A DNA stretch of 64,000 nucleotides from Sulfitobacter sp. SK011 (GTDB taxonomy: Bacteria > Pseudomonadota > Alphaproteobacteria > Rhodobacterales > Rhodobacteraceae). Made by a program: the position numbers and the translations under genes. The notes below the pieces were generated by a model, which saw only the letters and a program-made list of their open reading frames with translations, was not told the origin of the DNA and did not search any database. Shown one piece after another: positions 26,506 to 34,541 of this stretch (positions are counted from its first letter, which is position 1; each line of letters begins with the position of its first letter). The stretch lies in the NCBI RefSeq assembly GCF_003352065.1, contig NZ_CP025803.1, positions 4,084,001-4,148,000 of the forward strand. The letters are read 5' to 3'.

Positions 26506-27006
26506 CTATTCGACCACGGGCTTGTCGATGCGGAACGCGCCCAAAAAGTAGCCTTGTATTGTCCGCAACAGCGCCAGGGAAAACGCGATGGCCATGCCCA
26601 TGTTCACCGCCCATATCGGAATTTTTGTGGTCATGCTTATTTGGCCAGACGAAAGTGCCTTGCTGGTCGTGCCAAAGCTTTGCCAAGCGAGAAAGCCTAG
26701 AAACCCCAGCATCCCGACAAGTACCAGCCGTTCGACCCAGCGTTGTGCCGCCGGTGGAAACTTGTCGACCAGCAGCGGGATACCGCCATGCTGGCCATAT
26801 TTGCAGGCTGCAGCGGCTCCGAACAGCGCGCCCCAGAGAAAAAAGAACCGCGCCAGCTCTTCAGACCAAGCGATCGAATAGCTGAAAACATATCGGGAAA
26901 GAGCCCCGGAAAAGACTAACAGCACGATACCACCGATCAGAAAAACCACGATAAACTTCTCAATGCGGTCCAACCAAGTGTCCAGGGCGACTAGTAGAGG
27001 TGGCAT
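26506..27006 (-). CDS. TRAP transporter small permease, DctQ type
   Basis: This 166-residue, four-helix membrane protein has the DctQ loop SIAWSEELARFFFLWGALFG and the following GGIPLLVDKFP stretch. It lies between receptor and large permease. The 65-base gap to the receptor gene contains a hairpin with a T-run, so its expression should be lower than that of the receptor. Confidence 0.9.
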   Translation of the reverse strand: MPPLLVALDTWLDRIEKFIVVFLIGGIVLLVFSGALSRYVFSYSIAWSEELARFFFLWGALFGAAAACKYGQHGGIPLLVDKFPPAAQRWVERLVLVGMLGFLGFLAWQSFGTTSKALSSGQISMTTKIPIWAVNMGMAIAFSLALLRTIQGYFLGAFRIDKPVVE

Positions 27007-27030
27007 GGCGTGATCCTTTGCTTTAAAAAT

Positions 27031-27063
27031 GGTGCCGCAACGAGGGAGGTTCGCTGCGGCACC
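27031..27063 (-). terminator. Partial terminator between dctP and dctQ
   Basis: On the minus strand, GGTGCCGCA pairs with TGCGGCACC (9 bp perfect, arms at 27055-27063 and 27031-27039) and is followed by ATTTTTAAAG, a T-run. Lying inside the TRAP operon, it would end most transcripts after the receptor gene and let some continue into dctQM and the enzyme genes. Confidence 0.75.
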
Positions 27064-27071
27064 AAGGTTCG

Positions 27072-28076
27072 TCAGTTGGAGAGTTTGGCCACTTCGGCCT
27101 CTACTTCCGAGACGAGTTCTTCGCCGATCTTGGCACGGAAGTCGTCGTAGACCGGTGCAACAAGGGCCTTAAATTCGGCCAGAGCTTCAGGTGACGGCGT
27201 TTGGATGGTTACGCCGTCAGCCCGCATTTTGTCCGCTAGTTCGGCTTCTTGACTTGCTGCCAGTTCGCGTTGGTAGACCATGGCATCATAACCAGCCTTC
27301 CGGATCAGATCCTGATCTTCAGCCGAAAAGCGTGCTAATGCGGCTGTACTGCCAAGCATGCCAATCGCTTCGAATGAAAAGTTGATTTCGGCGATGTTCT
27401 TGCTTACTTCAAAGAACCGCGAAGCATAAATCAGCGGAATTGGTGAAATTCCACCATCGATTGCTCCGGCCTGAAGTGCTGTGAACACTTCGGCAAAGCT
27501 CATTGCCACAGGGATCGAACCAAGAGCTGACCAAGAGTCTAAATAGAGGTCCAGACCCGGTGTGCGGATCTTTACGCCTTTTATGTCCTCGACGGTATTG
27601 ATGGGTCCAGGGTTCGTGTAGAGCTGGAAGAAACTGCCAGATCCCCAGCCAAGCGGTTCAATGCCGGTCGCCTTCAGGTTTGCTGATAAGCGTTGACCGA
27701 CAGCACCGTCCATTACTGCCATTGCAGTTTCGGCGTCGGGAAAGATCCAAGGCATTGAGACGACCATGAAATCGCCATTGATCTGGCTGAGCCAAGGTGT
27801 GGATTTCATGATGATGTCCACAGCTCCGGCCTGCGCCATTTCTAGCTCGACACGGTCGTTTCCGCCCACGAGTACTCCGCTTGGATAAACCTCGACTGTG
27901 TGTGCACCGTCGCTGCGCTCCTCAACGAGCTCTTTAAATTTATTGGCCGCTGCGACCCAGTTCGATGTGTCGGCAACTGTTGTGCTTAGGCGAATGGTAT
28001 CTGCATACACCGTCCCGCCTACTCCAAGTGACCCTGTTAGGATCGCGATAGACATAAGTTTCGAAAGATTGATCAT
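27072..28076 (-). CDS. TRAP transporter substrate-binding protein, DctP type
   Basis: This is a 334-residue periplasmic receptor. Residues 1-25 are a Sec signal (ending VYA). It has the DctP core with VEVYPSGVLVGGNDRVELEMAQ in the first lobe and IKGVKIRTPGLDLYLDSWSALGSIPVAMSFAEVFTAL in the hinge region, with the Arg of KIRTP in the carboxylate-binding position. It leads a minus-strand operon facing a divergent GntR gene 223 bases away. The candidate operator is 116 bases upstream of its start. Confidence 0.92.
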   Translation of the reverse strand: MINLSKLMSIAILTGSLGVGGTVYADTIRLSTTVADTSNWVAAANKFKELVEERSDGAHTVEVYPSGVLVGGNDRVELEMAQAGAVDIIMKSTPWLSQINGDFMVVSMPWIFPDAETAMAVMDGAVGQRLSANLKATGIEPLGWGSGSFFQLYTNPGPINTVEDIKGVKIRTPGLDLYLDSWSALGSIPVAMSFAEVFTALQAGAIDGGISPIPLIYASRFFEVSKNIAEINFSFEAIGMLGSTAALARFSAEDQDLIRKAGYDAMVYQRELAASQEAELADKMRADGVTIQTPSPEALAEFKALVAPVYDDFRAKIGEELVSEVEAEVAKLSN

Positions 28077-28191
28077 TTGAATATCCCGCGTTGGTTTTGA
28101 TTCTAATTCAGACAGATGGAACTTCTTCGGTCCCCATTCTGATTTTCAGATGCCGCTGGTATCAGCGGGCATGAGGATTCGTGATCGTATG

Positions 28192-28203
28192 ATTGCATGC
28201 AAT
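28192..28203. promoter_or_regulatory. Candidate GntR operator, same palindrome as at 16935
   Basis: ATTGCATGCAAT recurs here, flanked by TATG before and ATGC after, in the gap between the divergent dctP (27072-28076) and GntR (28300) genes. It is identical over 12 bases to the site beside the other GntR gene. A further half-type TGCAA follows at once, so the protected site may be longer. Confidence 0.65.
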
Positions 28204-28299
28204 ATGCAACATGTAAAGAATAGACTATCCTGCCCCGTCCAGTGTAGCGTGGGTTCAAAGAGGAAATAGATATGGGTCACAGTCGATGAGACAAGCTAA

Positions 28300-28989
28300 A
28301 TGACAGTAAAATCAAATGGTAAACAACGAATACTCAAGGCTTCACTTCATGATCATGTTGTTGACGCATTGCGTGAAATGATTGTCACCGGCGAGCTAAA
28401 GACAGGCGAAAGGTTGATAGAAAAGGAACTGAGTGAAATCCTTGGGGTATCTAGAACTCCGATCCGTGAGGCTATCAAAACCCTCACGCTCGACGGTCTG
28501 GTCGATAGCCCAGTCCACCGCGGTGCACGCGTCAAGCCGCTCGAGCCACAAGAAGTAAAAGAACTTTTCGATGTCATCGCGGTCATTGAGGCGCTGGCTG
28601 CAGAAAATACGGCAAAACAGATATCAGATAGTGATCTCAAGAAGCTAGAAACGAAGCATAGTCGTATGAAACGTCACTATGATGCTGGCGAGAGAGATGC
28701 ATATTTTCTGTTGAATTCAGACATTCACGAGACAATTGTCGAACTGTCTGGAAGTGAAGTGATTAACATCACACACAAACGCCTTATGTTGCGAGCAAGC
28801 CGTGGGCGTTATCTGGCGATTTTGGATCAAGTCCGATGGCAAGAAGCTATGAACGAGCATGACTTATTGATGGAAGCGCTACGCTCTCGAAATCCGAAAG
28901 CCGCTTTTAGTGTATGGCGCGTACATCTTGAACGAACTGGAGACGCGGTTTTGCGCGGCTTGGAGAATGCCGCGAACTCTGCCGCGTGA
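28300..28989 (+). CDS. GntR-family regulator, FCD/FadR subfamily
   Basis: This 229-residue regulator has a winged helix with VDALREMIVTGELKTGERLIEKELSE and VSRTPIREAIKTLTLDGL, followed by an FCD domain with SDIHETIVELSG and HLERTGDAVL. It is clearly related to the GntR at 17031: both share RGRYxA and RWxEAMxEH patterns in the ligand domain. It is divergent from the TRAP-racemase-amidase operon and probably represses it in the absence of substrate. The gap 28990-29226 after it shows no gene I can support. Confidence 0.92.
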   Translation: MTVKSNGKQRILKASLHDHVVDALREMIVTGELKTGERLIEKELSEILGVSRTPIREAIKTLTLDGLVDSPVHRGARVKPLEPQEVKELFDVIAVIEALAAENTAKQISDSDLKKLETKHSRMKRHYDAGERDAYFLLNSDIHETIVELSGSEVINITHKRLMLRASRGRYLAILDQVRWQEAMNEHDLLMEALRSRNPKAAFSVWRVHLERTGDAVLRGLENAANSAA

Positions 28990-29226
28990 TCCAGAGCTAA
29001 GCTATTCATATATTGAATTTCATGTTTGACGAGATTGTAATCAGAAGTGGATAGAGAAATCTGCCCTATACCCTAGATGGAAGCGCCTCCATCGGCAGGG
29101 ATGCAATGCGGCAGCCTCCAGTACACTATTGGGGCGTGAGCGGCGAACGGCTGCTTTGGCTTCTCGAAAGATGTTACCGATGGGTGTCTGCGACGGGCCA
29201 GTTGCGTCGTCAAATAGGGCCAAAGG

Positions 29227-29892
29227 TTATCTCAAAAGCATCGTTATATCTGTGTAACCACGTGCAGTTGCATGCTGGAGTGGGGTTACGCCGTCACGAT
29301 CACCGATGGTTTTATCCGCACCGGCTTCAACAAGGATTTGGACTGTTTTGATGTGATCTGGCCCGCCATCGCCCAGAACCACCGCTTCGATCAACGCTGT
29401 CCAGGCAAGGTTATTGACGTGGTCCAGCGGCGCGCCACCCGCGACAAGCCGGGCCACGACGTCATGATGACCCAAGTGTGCCGCAGCAATCAGCGCGGTG
29501 CCGTCGTAAATACTTGTGATCAGGTCTGGCTTGTTGCCGAGATCCAAGGCCAAAGAGACCAGCTCAGGGTCATTGGCGACTGCGGCGATTGTCAATACAT
29601 CGTAGACGCGGTTTTCCAACGCGTTCATGTCCGCACCACCCTTGGCAAGCGCCGCGATGGCGTCATCATGCGAGGCAAAAGCAGCGACATGCACTGGAGT
29701 TCGCCCCACGCGATCACGGGCGTTCAGGTCGGCCCCTGCTGCTATTAAGCGATTGATCTCGTCTACCTGTCCTTCGTGGGCCGCACGATGAAGCCCGGAG
29801 TAGGAGGCAATGTCGGATGCCGACGGGGCGGTTTGGGAGTGGGCCGTGCCACAGAACGCGACTGAAGCAGCGATGATCAAAGAACGAAGCAT
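29227..29892 (-). CDS. Secreted ankyrin-repeat protein
   Basis: This 221-residue protein has a Sec signal of about 19 residues (MLRSLIIAAS then AHSQ) followed by five or six ankyrin repeats. Repeat markers such as GLHRAAHEGQ, GRTPVHVAAFASHDDAI, DGTALIAAAHLGHHDVV and GVTPLQHATARGYTDI recur about every 33 residues. ATG 29892 is chosen over an in-frame GTG nine bases earlier because AAAGG is correctly spaced. It would mediate protein contacts in the periplasm. It is 59 bases downstream of the HbpS-like gene, likely in the same operon under the FixJ-type regulator next door. Confidence 0.88.
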   Translation of the reverse strand: MLRSLIIAASVAFCGTAHSQTAPSASDIASYSGLHRAAHEGQVDEINRLIAAGADLNARDRVGRTPVHVAAFASHDDAIAALAKGGADMNALENRVYDVLTIAAVANDPELVSLALDLGNKPDLITSIYDGTALIAAAHLGHHDVVARLVAGGAPLDHVNNLAWTALIEAVVLGDGGPDHIKTVQILVEAGADKTIGDRDGVTPLQHATARGYTDITMLLR

Positions 29893-29951
29893 GGTATTCA
29901 CCTTTCAAATGCAGCGACCCACCCCTTGGTAAGGGGCAGGTCATTCTTAGT

Positions 29952-30434
29952 TTACTCAGCACCGATCGCGTCAAGACCTGCACGGGCGCAGGTCTCGTCA
30001 ATCGCACCCGATGGCGCACCGCCGACACCGATGCCACCGACCAATGCGCCACCAATCTTGATAGGCAAACCGCCAGCTTGGATAACAAGACGGCTGTCCA
30101 TATCGCGTAGTCCGTCGTTTTCTGGTTTCGCTCCAATGAACCCTGCCAAAACGGTTGTGTCACGGCCCATGCTTGCGGAAGTAAATGCTTTACCAGTGCT
30201 TGAGCCAACGGTGTGTGGGCCTGCGTTGTCGGCACGCAGTATAGCTTTGGTCACGCCACTGCGGGCGACAATCGCAACGCTGACGTTATGGCCCTCAGCA
30301 GAGCAAGCTTCGACAGCGGCTTCAGCCGCTTGCGTTGCCATTTTGAGGGGAAGGTAAGGTGCCGTTGGCAAATCCTGTGCAAAAGTAGCGACAGGGGTAA
30401 CAAGTGCGGCGGCAAGGGTGAATGTGCGGATCAT
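29952..30434 (-). CDS. Secreted HbpS/GlcG-family protein
   Basis: This 160-residue protein has a Sec signal (to about residue 20, TFAQ) and the GlcG/HbpS domain: VAIVARSGVTKAILRADNAGP, the KAFTSASM helix, and the glycine-rich IKIGGALVGGIGVGGAPSG. HbpS in actinomycetes binds haem and signals to a sensor kinase. Other members are of unknown role near alcohol or glycolate oxidation genes. Here it lies next to a two-component system, and a candidate operator lies 84-97 bases before its start. AAAGGA precedes the ATG. A sensing or cofactor-binding accessory role is inferred. Confidence 0.85.
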   Translation of the reverse strand: MIRTFTLAAALVTPVATFAQDLPTAPYLPLKMATQAAEAAVEACSAEGHNVSVAIVARSGVTKAILRADNAGPHTVGSSTGKAFTSASMGRDTTVLAGFIGAKPENDGLRDMDSRLVIQAGGLPIKIGGALVGGIGVGGAPSGAIDETCARAGLDAIGAE

Positions 30435-30517
30435 CGGGTATTTCCTTTTGTTTGACTGATAGACCCTGTCTAAAGAGAGCCAGTAGGTTGCAACATTCGT
30501 AGCCTCCGCAAAGGTGT

Positions 30518-30531
30518 CCGTAGTTCTACTG
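30518..30531. promoter_or_regulatory. Candidate response-regulator operator upstream of HbpS-like gene
   Basis: CCGTAGTTCTACTG is a near-perfect inverted repeat (CCGTA, four bases, TACTG) overlapping the stop of the response-regulator gene and lying about 90 bases before the HbpS-like start. It closely matches CCGTAATTCTACGG at 32681, in front of the kinase gene. The shared core is CCGTAnTTCTAC. Confidence 0.55.
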
Positions 30532-31134
30532 ACCTGCCCGTGCGTCCAGCCAATACCGCGTGAGTTCAGCCGCCGAAGACGTGCCCGCCTTGGCGGCGAT
30601 GGCGGCGCGGTGGCTTTCGACCGTGCGCGGAGACAGGCTTAGCGCCTCAGCGATCTGCTTCGTGGTCAGACCCTTCGCGATCATCTCCAGGACTTCTTGT
30701 TCACGAACAGAGAGGTGCTTGACCAAAGCCAAGGCCTCAGCACGTTCTGCTGAAATCTGCTGTTGTGCCTCGAGTTCCAAATGTCCTTTTTGGATCGCAT
30801 CGATCAAATCTTGTTCGTCAACGGGTTTGCTGAGGAAATCGATCGCACCATTGCGAAACGCCCGCCGGCACGCCTCAATATCTCCATGCCCGCTAATGAC
30901 GACGGTGGGCCAAGAAATGCCTCTATCGTTCAATTTCTCCTGAAGCTTTAGGCCTGAGATTGCGGGCATCCGAATATCAAGGATGAGACACCCCGGCACG
31001 AGACCCGCGGCTTGATTTAAGAAAACTTCGGGAGAGGCAAAGCTCCGCACATCTAGCCCAACGGTTTCGAGCAGAAGAGTCAGCGCGCTGCGGACGGCCT
31101 CATCATCATCAACCAGGTAAACGTTGTTGCTCAT
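30526..31134 (-). CDS. Two-component response regulator, FixJ family
   Basis: This 202-residue regulator has a receiver domain with the acidic pocket in YLVDDDEAV, the phospho-acceptor Asp in LILDIRMPAISG, Ser/Thr in VVISGHGD and Lys in DFLSKPVDEQ. A LuxR/NarL-type helix-turn-helix follows near residues 140-200 (LSVREQEVLEMIAKGLTTKQIA and LSPRTVESHR). ATG 31134 overlaps the kinase stop (ATGA) and is preferred; the open frame upstream belongs to the kinase region. It would be phosphorylated by that kinase and bind the palindromes noted at 30518 and 32681 (inference). Confidence 0.93.
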   Translation of the reverse strand: MSNNVYLVDDDEAVRSALTLLLETVGLDVRSFASPEVFLNQAAGLVPGCLILDIRMPAISGLKLQEKLNDRGISWPTVVISGHGDIEACRRAFRNGAIDFLSKPVDEQDLIDAIQKGHLELEAQQQISAERAEALALVKHLSVREQEVLEMIAKGLTTKQIAEALSLSPRTVESHRAAIAAKAGTSSAAELTRYWLDARAGQ

Positions 31135-32645
31135 GACGTCACCATCTTGGTCGAAATTGGCAGAGATAGTCGGAACGTTGTCTCTGCCGCATCGCTTAAT
31201 AGCGCAATCTCGCCGTTCATTTCTTCGATCAAACGCTGACATAGCGCCAGTCCAAGCCCTGTCCCATCCGGCTTGCCCGTGACGAACGGCTCGAAAATAC
31301 GTGTTATGATTTCATCAGAAACGCCTGGTCCATTGTCGGTGACATCCAAGATTGCTATCCGACCCTCCACATCTGTTCGGATGGTGATCCGCGCGCGATC
31401 CGTGGCATCAAGCGCATTGCGCACGAGGTTGAAGACAACCTGCTCCAGCTCAACAGGGTCGGCATCAATAAAGAGTGGACCGTCATGCAGCAACAACGTA
31501 ATCGTCGCTCCTTTGGATTTGGCCTCCAATGCCAATAGGCGTTGCACGCTTTGTGCTGCATCATGAAGTGGGCAGGATTTTGATGGTGTACGGTTTGGTT
31601 TACTCCAACGCCTGAGCCGGTCGAGGATGTCAGCAGCCCGTTGCGCCTGAGACACCGTATCATCCAGAACAGCGCCCAAACGCGCAACGTCCCCGCGTCG
31701 CGCCAAATGCCGTCCCGCCTGCGCTTGACTGAGAATTGCGGTTAACGGTTGCGCCAATTCATGCGCCATGCCGCTGGCCATTTCGCCCATGGCATTGACG
31801 CGCGACGCATGGGCCAACCGCGTTTCTTGTGCGCTCAACTTTGCACGGCTTTCAGCATCTTTTGCACGCGCGCGTTGCTTGAGGCCATGTGCTGATAGAA
31901 AAATCAATGCTGTGACCAACACAATTGCGGCCAGTGCTTTTCCCAATGGCAAGACATCAGCGAGAGAGATTGCGAGCGAAGTTTCAAAATTCAAAGGCTG
32001 TGACACGCTTCCAAGTGGCTTTGAGAACCCCGCCTCGTCCAGTGACAGTTGACCAACCAACGCATTCTGACCGTCTGGTGTGACAAGGCGGAGCGCAACA
32101 GAGGCCTTTTGCCAAAACGGATCATCGGTCGCAACCAGTGCGCCGGCGTCAATCGCTAATGCCAATCCGTGGCGTGCCGCATCAGAGTTGGGAGTGCGTT
32201 TTACGAGCAGATAGTGGTTTGGCATTGTCGGCATTTGCTGTATCTGCAAAGCACCTGTTGATCTTCTTGCCATCGCAGCAATTAGCGATGCTTCTTCAGC
32301 GGCAAGACCCGGAAGTGTTTGAATGACTGGTTCTGACGGATCGAACGGGATCACATTCACGGATGTAATGCGCGGATAAAACCGCATGATTGTTGCTGCC
32401 ACATCTAACAACAAATCCTGACGCTTGACCCCGCCTGCCACAAAAATTGCAGACAGTGACGTCAAATGGGCATCATGCTGATCCGCGCGTTGGGAGGCCA
32501 GACGATGTAGCGTTACACTTTTATCGGTCAGTTCGCGAACCAAACTCTGCCGTTCGAACAACGCCAATCCGCAAAGCACTAAACTTACCGCAAGGGCCCA
32601 AAACCACAGATACCGCCAGATGTTGTTTGAGTTTGATACTGCCAT
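31131..32645 (-). CDS. Membrane sensor histidine kinase
   Basis: This kinase of about 504 residues has a first membrane helix at residues 10-30, a periplasmic sensor region of roughly 200 residues, and a second helix (LGKALAAIVLVTALIFLSA). The HisKA box reads MAHELAQPLTAILSQ. ATP-binding boxes are NLVRNALDAT (N), DVTDNGPGV (G1) and GTGLGLALC (G2). It resembles DctB/TodS-type kinases. The start is uncertain: ATG 32645 (MAVSNSNNIW) directly precedes helix 1 but lacks a strong ribosome site, and longer starts would cross the palindrome at 32681. The periplasmic sensor suits a signal delivered by the secreted HbpS-like neighbour. Confidence 0.88.
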   Translation of the reverse strand: MAVSNSNNIWRYLWFWALAVSLVLCGLALFERQSLVRELTDKSVTLHRLASQRADQHDAHLTSLSAIFVAGGVKRQDLLLDVAATIMRFYPRITSVNVIPFDPSEPVIQTLPGLAAEEASLIAAMARRSTGALQIQQMPTMPNHYLLVKRTPNSDAARHGLALAIDAGALVATDDPFWQKASVALRLVTPDGQNALVGQLSLDEAGFSKPLGSVSQPLNFETSLAISLADVLPLGKALAAIVLVTALIFLSAHGLKQRARAKDAESRAKLSAQETRLAHASRVNAMGEMASGMAHELAQPLTAILSQAQAGRHLARRGDVARLGAVLDDTVSQAQRAADILDRLRRWSKPNRTPSKSCPLHDAAQSVQRLLALEAKSKGATITLLLHDGPLFIDADPVELEQVVFNLVRNALDATDRARITIRTDVEGRIAILDVTDNGPGVSDEIITRIFEPFVTGKPDGTGLGLALCQRLIEEMNGEIALLSDAAETTFRLSLPISTKMVTS

Positions 32646-32680
32646 TCGTACTAATCGCAGGTGGAGCAACAAACGCCAAT

Positions 32681-32694
32681 CCGTAATTCTACGG
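32681..32694. promoter_or_regulatory. Candidate operator for autoregulation of the two-component system
   Basis: CCGTAATTCTACGG is a perfect inverted repeat (5-bp arms) about 36 bases before the chosen kinase start. A second pair of the same half-sites, CCGTA at 32700 and TACGG at 32717, follows at wider spacing. The match to the site at 30518 suggests one regulator acts at both. Confidence 0.58.
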
Positions 32695-32831
32695 GCAGTC
32701 CGTAGAGAGTGCGCCATACGGAACAACGATTAAATGCAACCACCTTTTACCATTGAGCAACACGCTCAGATTAGAGCTTAGTCAGACAATTACCTCTCAG
32801 AATGATAGAACAATCGGAAATGTCCTAAATG

Positions 32832-32857
32832 GGGAATGTTGCATTAACAACATTCCC
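32832..32857. repeat. Perfect 10-bp inverted repeat upstream of the ureide pseudogene
   Basis: GGGAATGTTG (32832-32841) and CAACATTCCC (32848-32857) flank CATTAA. There is no T-run on either side, so it looks more like an operator or a leader hairpin than a terminator. It lies 50 bases before the remains of the ureidoglycine aminohydrolase gene, in the gap behind the divergent kinase gene. Confidence 0.6.
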
Positions 32858-32907
32858 ACTTATTAACCGCTAAAGCTGATCCAGGTTTAGTAGTAAGATT
32901 ACATTGC

Positions 32908-33518
32908 GTGTGGACATATGGTTCAGATGATCGCGCAGAAACCGATCCGGTGGCCCAAGGTGTGCTGTTTGTTGTCGAAGGCACCGCAACCCTCACCGTG
33001 GGCGGCAAGACCCACGAACTGGCACAGGGCGGATATATCTGCCGCCGAATTCAGGGTGGACCCTGCGCAATAGCAGCAACGACATGCTCCGGTTTCACTG
33101 GATCAGAAAGGCCTATGAGGCCGTTGAGGGGCTTGCTTGCCCTGAAGTGATCATCGCCAACGAACAAGACATCGCACCCACGGTGATGCCCGGCACGGAC
33201 GGCAAATGGGCAACAACGCGCTTTGTTGATCCCGGCGATATGCGCCATGACATGCATGTCACCGTGGTGACGTTTGAACCAGGCGCAGTGATCCCGTTTC
33301 TGGAAACCCATGTGATGGAACACGGGCTGTATGTCTTAGAAGGTAAGGCTGCCTACCGTTTGATTGCTGATTGGGTTGAGGTTGAGGCGGGCGACTACAT
33401 ATGGCTTCGCGCGTTTTGCCCGCAGGCCTGTTATGCGGGCGGGCCGGGGCGTTTCCGCTATCTGCTGTACAAAAACGTGAACCGCCAAATGGCCCTGCGT
33501 CCTGTCGGTAAACTGTAG
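32908..33518 (+). pseudogene. (S)-ureidoglycine aminohydrolase, 5'-truncated and frameshifted
   Basis: This is a bicupin enzyme that converts ureidoglycine to ureidoglycolate and ammonia in allantoin breakdown; intact proteins have about 260-280 residues. Here the frame enters at GSDDRAETDPVAQGVLFVVEG, with roughly the first 70 residues missing. At about 33035 the frame breaks within GGATATATCTG. Shifting by one base restores YLPPNSGWTLRNSSNDML, then FHWIRKAYEAVEG and the whole C-terminal cupin (HVMEHGLYVLEGKAAYRL to YKNVNRQM). The C-terminal half alone could be translated from 33084, but a working enzyme is unlikely. It lies 12 bases from the convergent bhcR. Confidence 0.88.
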
Positions 33519-33530
33519 CACCATTTCGGA

Positions 33531-34373
33531 TTAGCGTTTGGCATCACCGCCGCCAATTGCTGCCGATAACTCTTGTGCGGCGGCCACGACCTCCTTGCTA
33601 AATTCGGCAATCTGATCTGTTCCAACACGTGATGTCGGGCCGGACACGGATATGCCTGCCACCGCCTCGCCGTGGATATCAAAAACCGGGGCCGCGATAC
33701 ATCGCATGCCGATATTGCGCTCTTCGCCATCGATGGCATAACCGCGCGCGCGGGTCTCGGACAGGTCGGCCATTAAGGCGTCACGGTCAGTCAGGGTAAA
33801 TTCTGTGAACTGTTCCATCGGTGCTGCAGACAAAAGCTTGTCGATGCGCGGTATGTCCATCTGCGCCAGCAGCGCCTTGCCAATGCCCGACGCATGCAGC
33901 CGCGACAATGTCCCTGGTGGGAAGAACGCTCGGATGCTGGCGTGGGTTTCGACCTGGCTGACGAACAACACGTAGCCGTTCTGCTCAATCCCCAGGTTCG
34001 CGGTCTCTCCTGTAGCCTCCATCAGGTGTCGCATGATCGGGCGTGCACGTTCCACCAGTGAGGTGCGTTTGAGAAATCGAGCGCCAATAATAAAGGCGCG
34101 CGGTCCAACATGCCAAACTTGATCCATCTGATCAAACTCAACCAGCCCCCTGCCCTCGAGTGTGACTAAGATCCGATAGACCGTTGCGGGGGACTCTCCT
34201 AAATCAGAAGCCAGAGTGGAGAGAGCTTTGCCTTGTGCCTCGCTCAAGAACTCAAAAACCCCCATCGCTCGATCTAGAGATTTTATGGTATTCTGGGCAG
34301 TCTTGTCGTCCCAGTCACGGGGCCTGCCACGGGACTTTCGAGAACTCTTTTTAGCACTGTTCTGAGAATCCAT
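33531..34373 (-). CDS. bhcR: IclR-family regulator of the beta-hydroxyaspartate cycle
   Basis: This 280-residue regulator has an N-terminal winged helix (KALSTLASDLGESPATVYRILVTLEGRGL), preceded by a basic tail (KKSSRKSRGRPRDW), and a C-terminal IclR effector domain (RARGYAIDGEERNIGMRCIAAPVFD). In the beta-hydroxyaspartate clusters of alphaproteobacteria an IclR protein, BhcR, sits divergent from bhcABCD and responds to glyoxylate. Position, strand and family match exactly. The 168-base gap to bhcA holds a TTTCAT/ATGAAA palindrome suited to an IclR dimer. All parts of the gene are intact. Confidence 0.92.
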   Translation of the reverse strand: MDSQNSAKKSSRKSRGRPRDWDDKTAQNTIKSLDRAMGVFEFLSEAQGKALSTLASDLGESPATVYRILVTLEGRGLVEFDQMDQVWHVGPRAFIIGARFLKRTSLVERARPIMRHLMEATGETANLGIEQNGYVLFVSQVETHASIRAFFPPGTLSRLHASGIGKALLAQMDIPRIDKLLSAAPMEQFTEFTLTDRDALMADLSETRARGYAIDGEERNIGMRCIAAPVFDIHGEAVAGISVSGPTSRVGTDQIAEFSKEVVAAAQELSAAIGGGDAKR

Positions 34374-34455
34374 AAGATGCGTTCCATTTTATGCGAAAGA
34401 CCTATTCACTATATGAAAAATATAAGGGTCTGACAATATGAGGTTTTTCCAACCA

Positions 34456-34469
34456 TTTCATAAATGAAA
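34456..34469. promoter_or_regulatory. Candidate BhcR operator
   Basis: TTTCATAAATGAAA (arms TTTCAT and ATGAAA) is in the divergent bhcR-bhcA promoter region, 72 bases before bhcA. The region is AT-rich, with another imperfect repeat, TTCCATTTTATGCGAA, near 34383. Binding by BhcR is inferred from position. Confidence 0.5.
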
Positions 34470-34541
34470 AATGTTTTCAAAAAAGTATCCTGAGTTCAAG
34501 CAGACCTCTAAGTTGATCTTAACACTCACAAGGAGACGATC

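Noticed and set aside
29041..29223. 60-codon frame on the minus strand between GntR and the ankyrin gene
   Set aside because: No ribosome site, no recognisable domain; sequence such as FREAKAAVRRSRP looks like eroded non-coding DNA.
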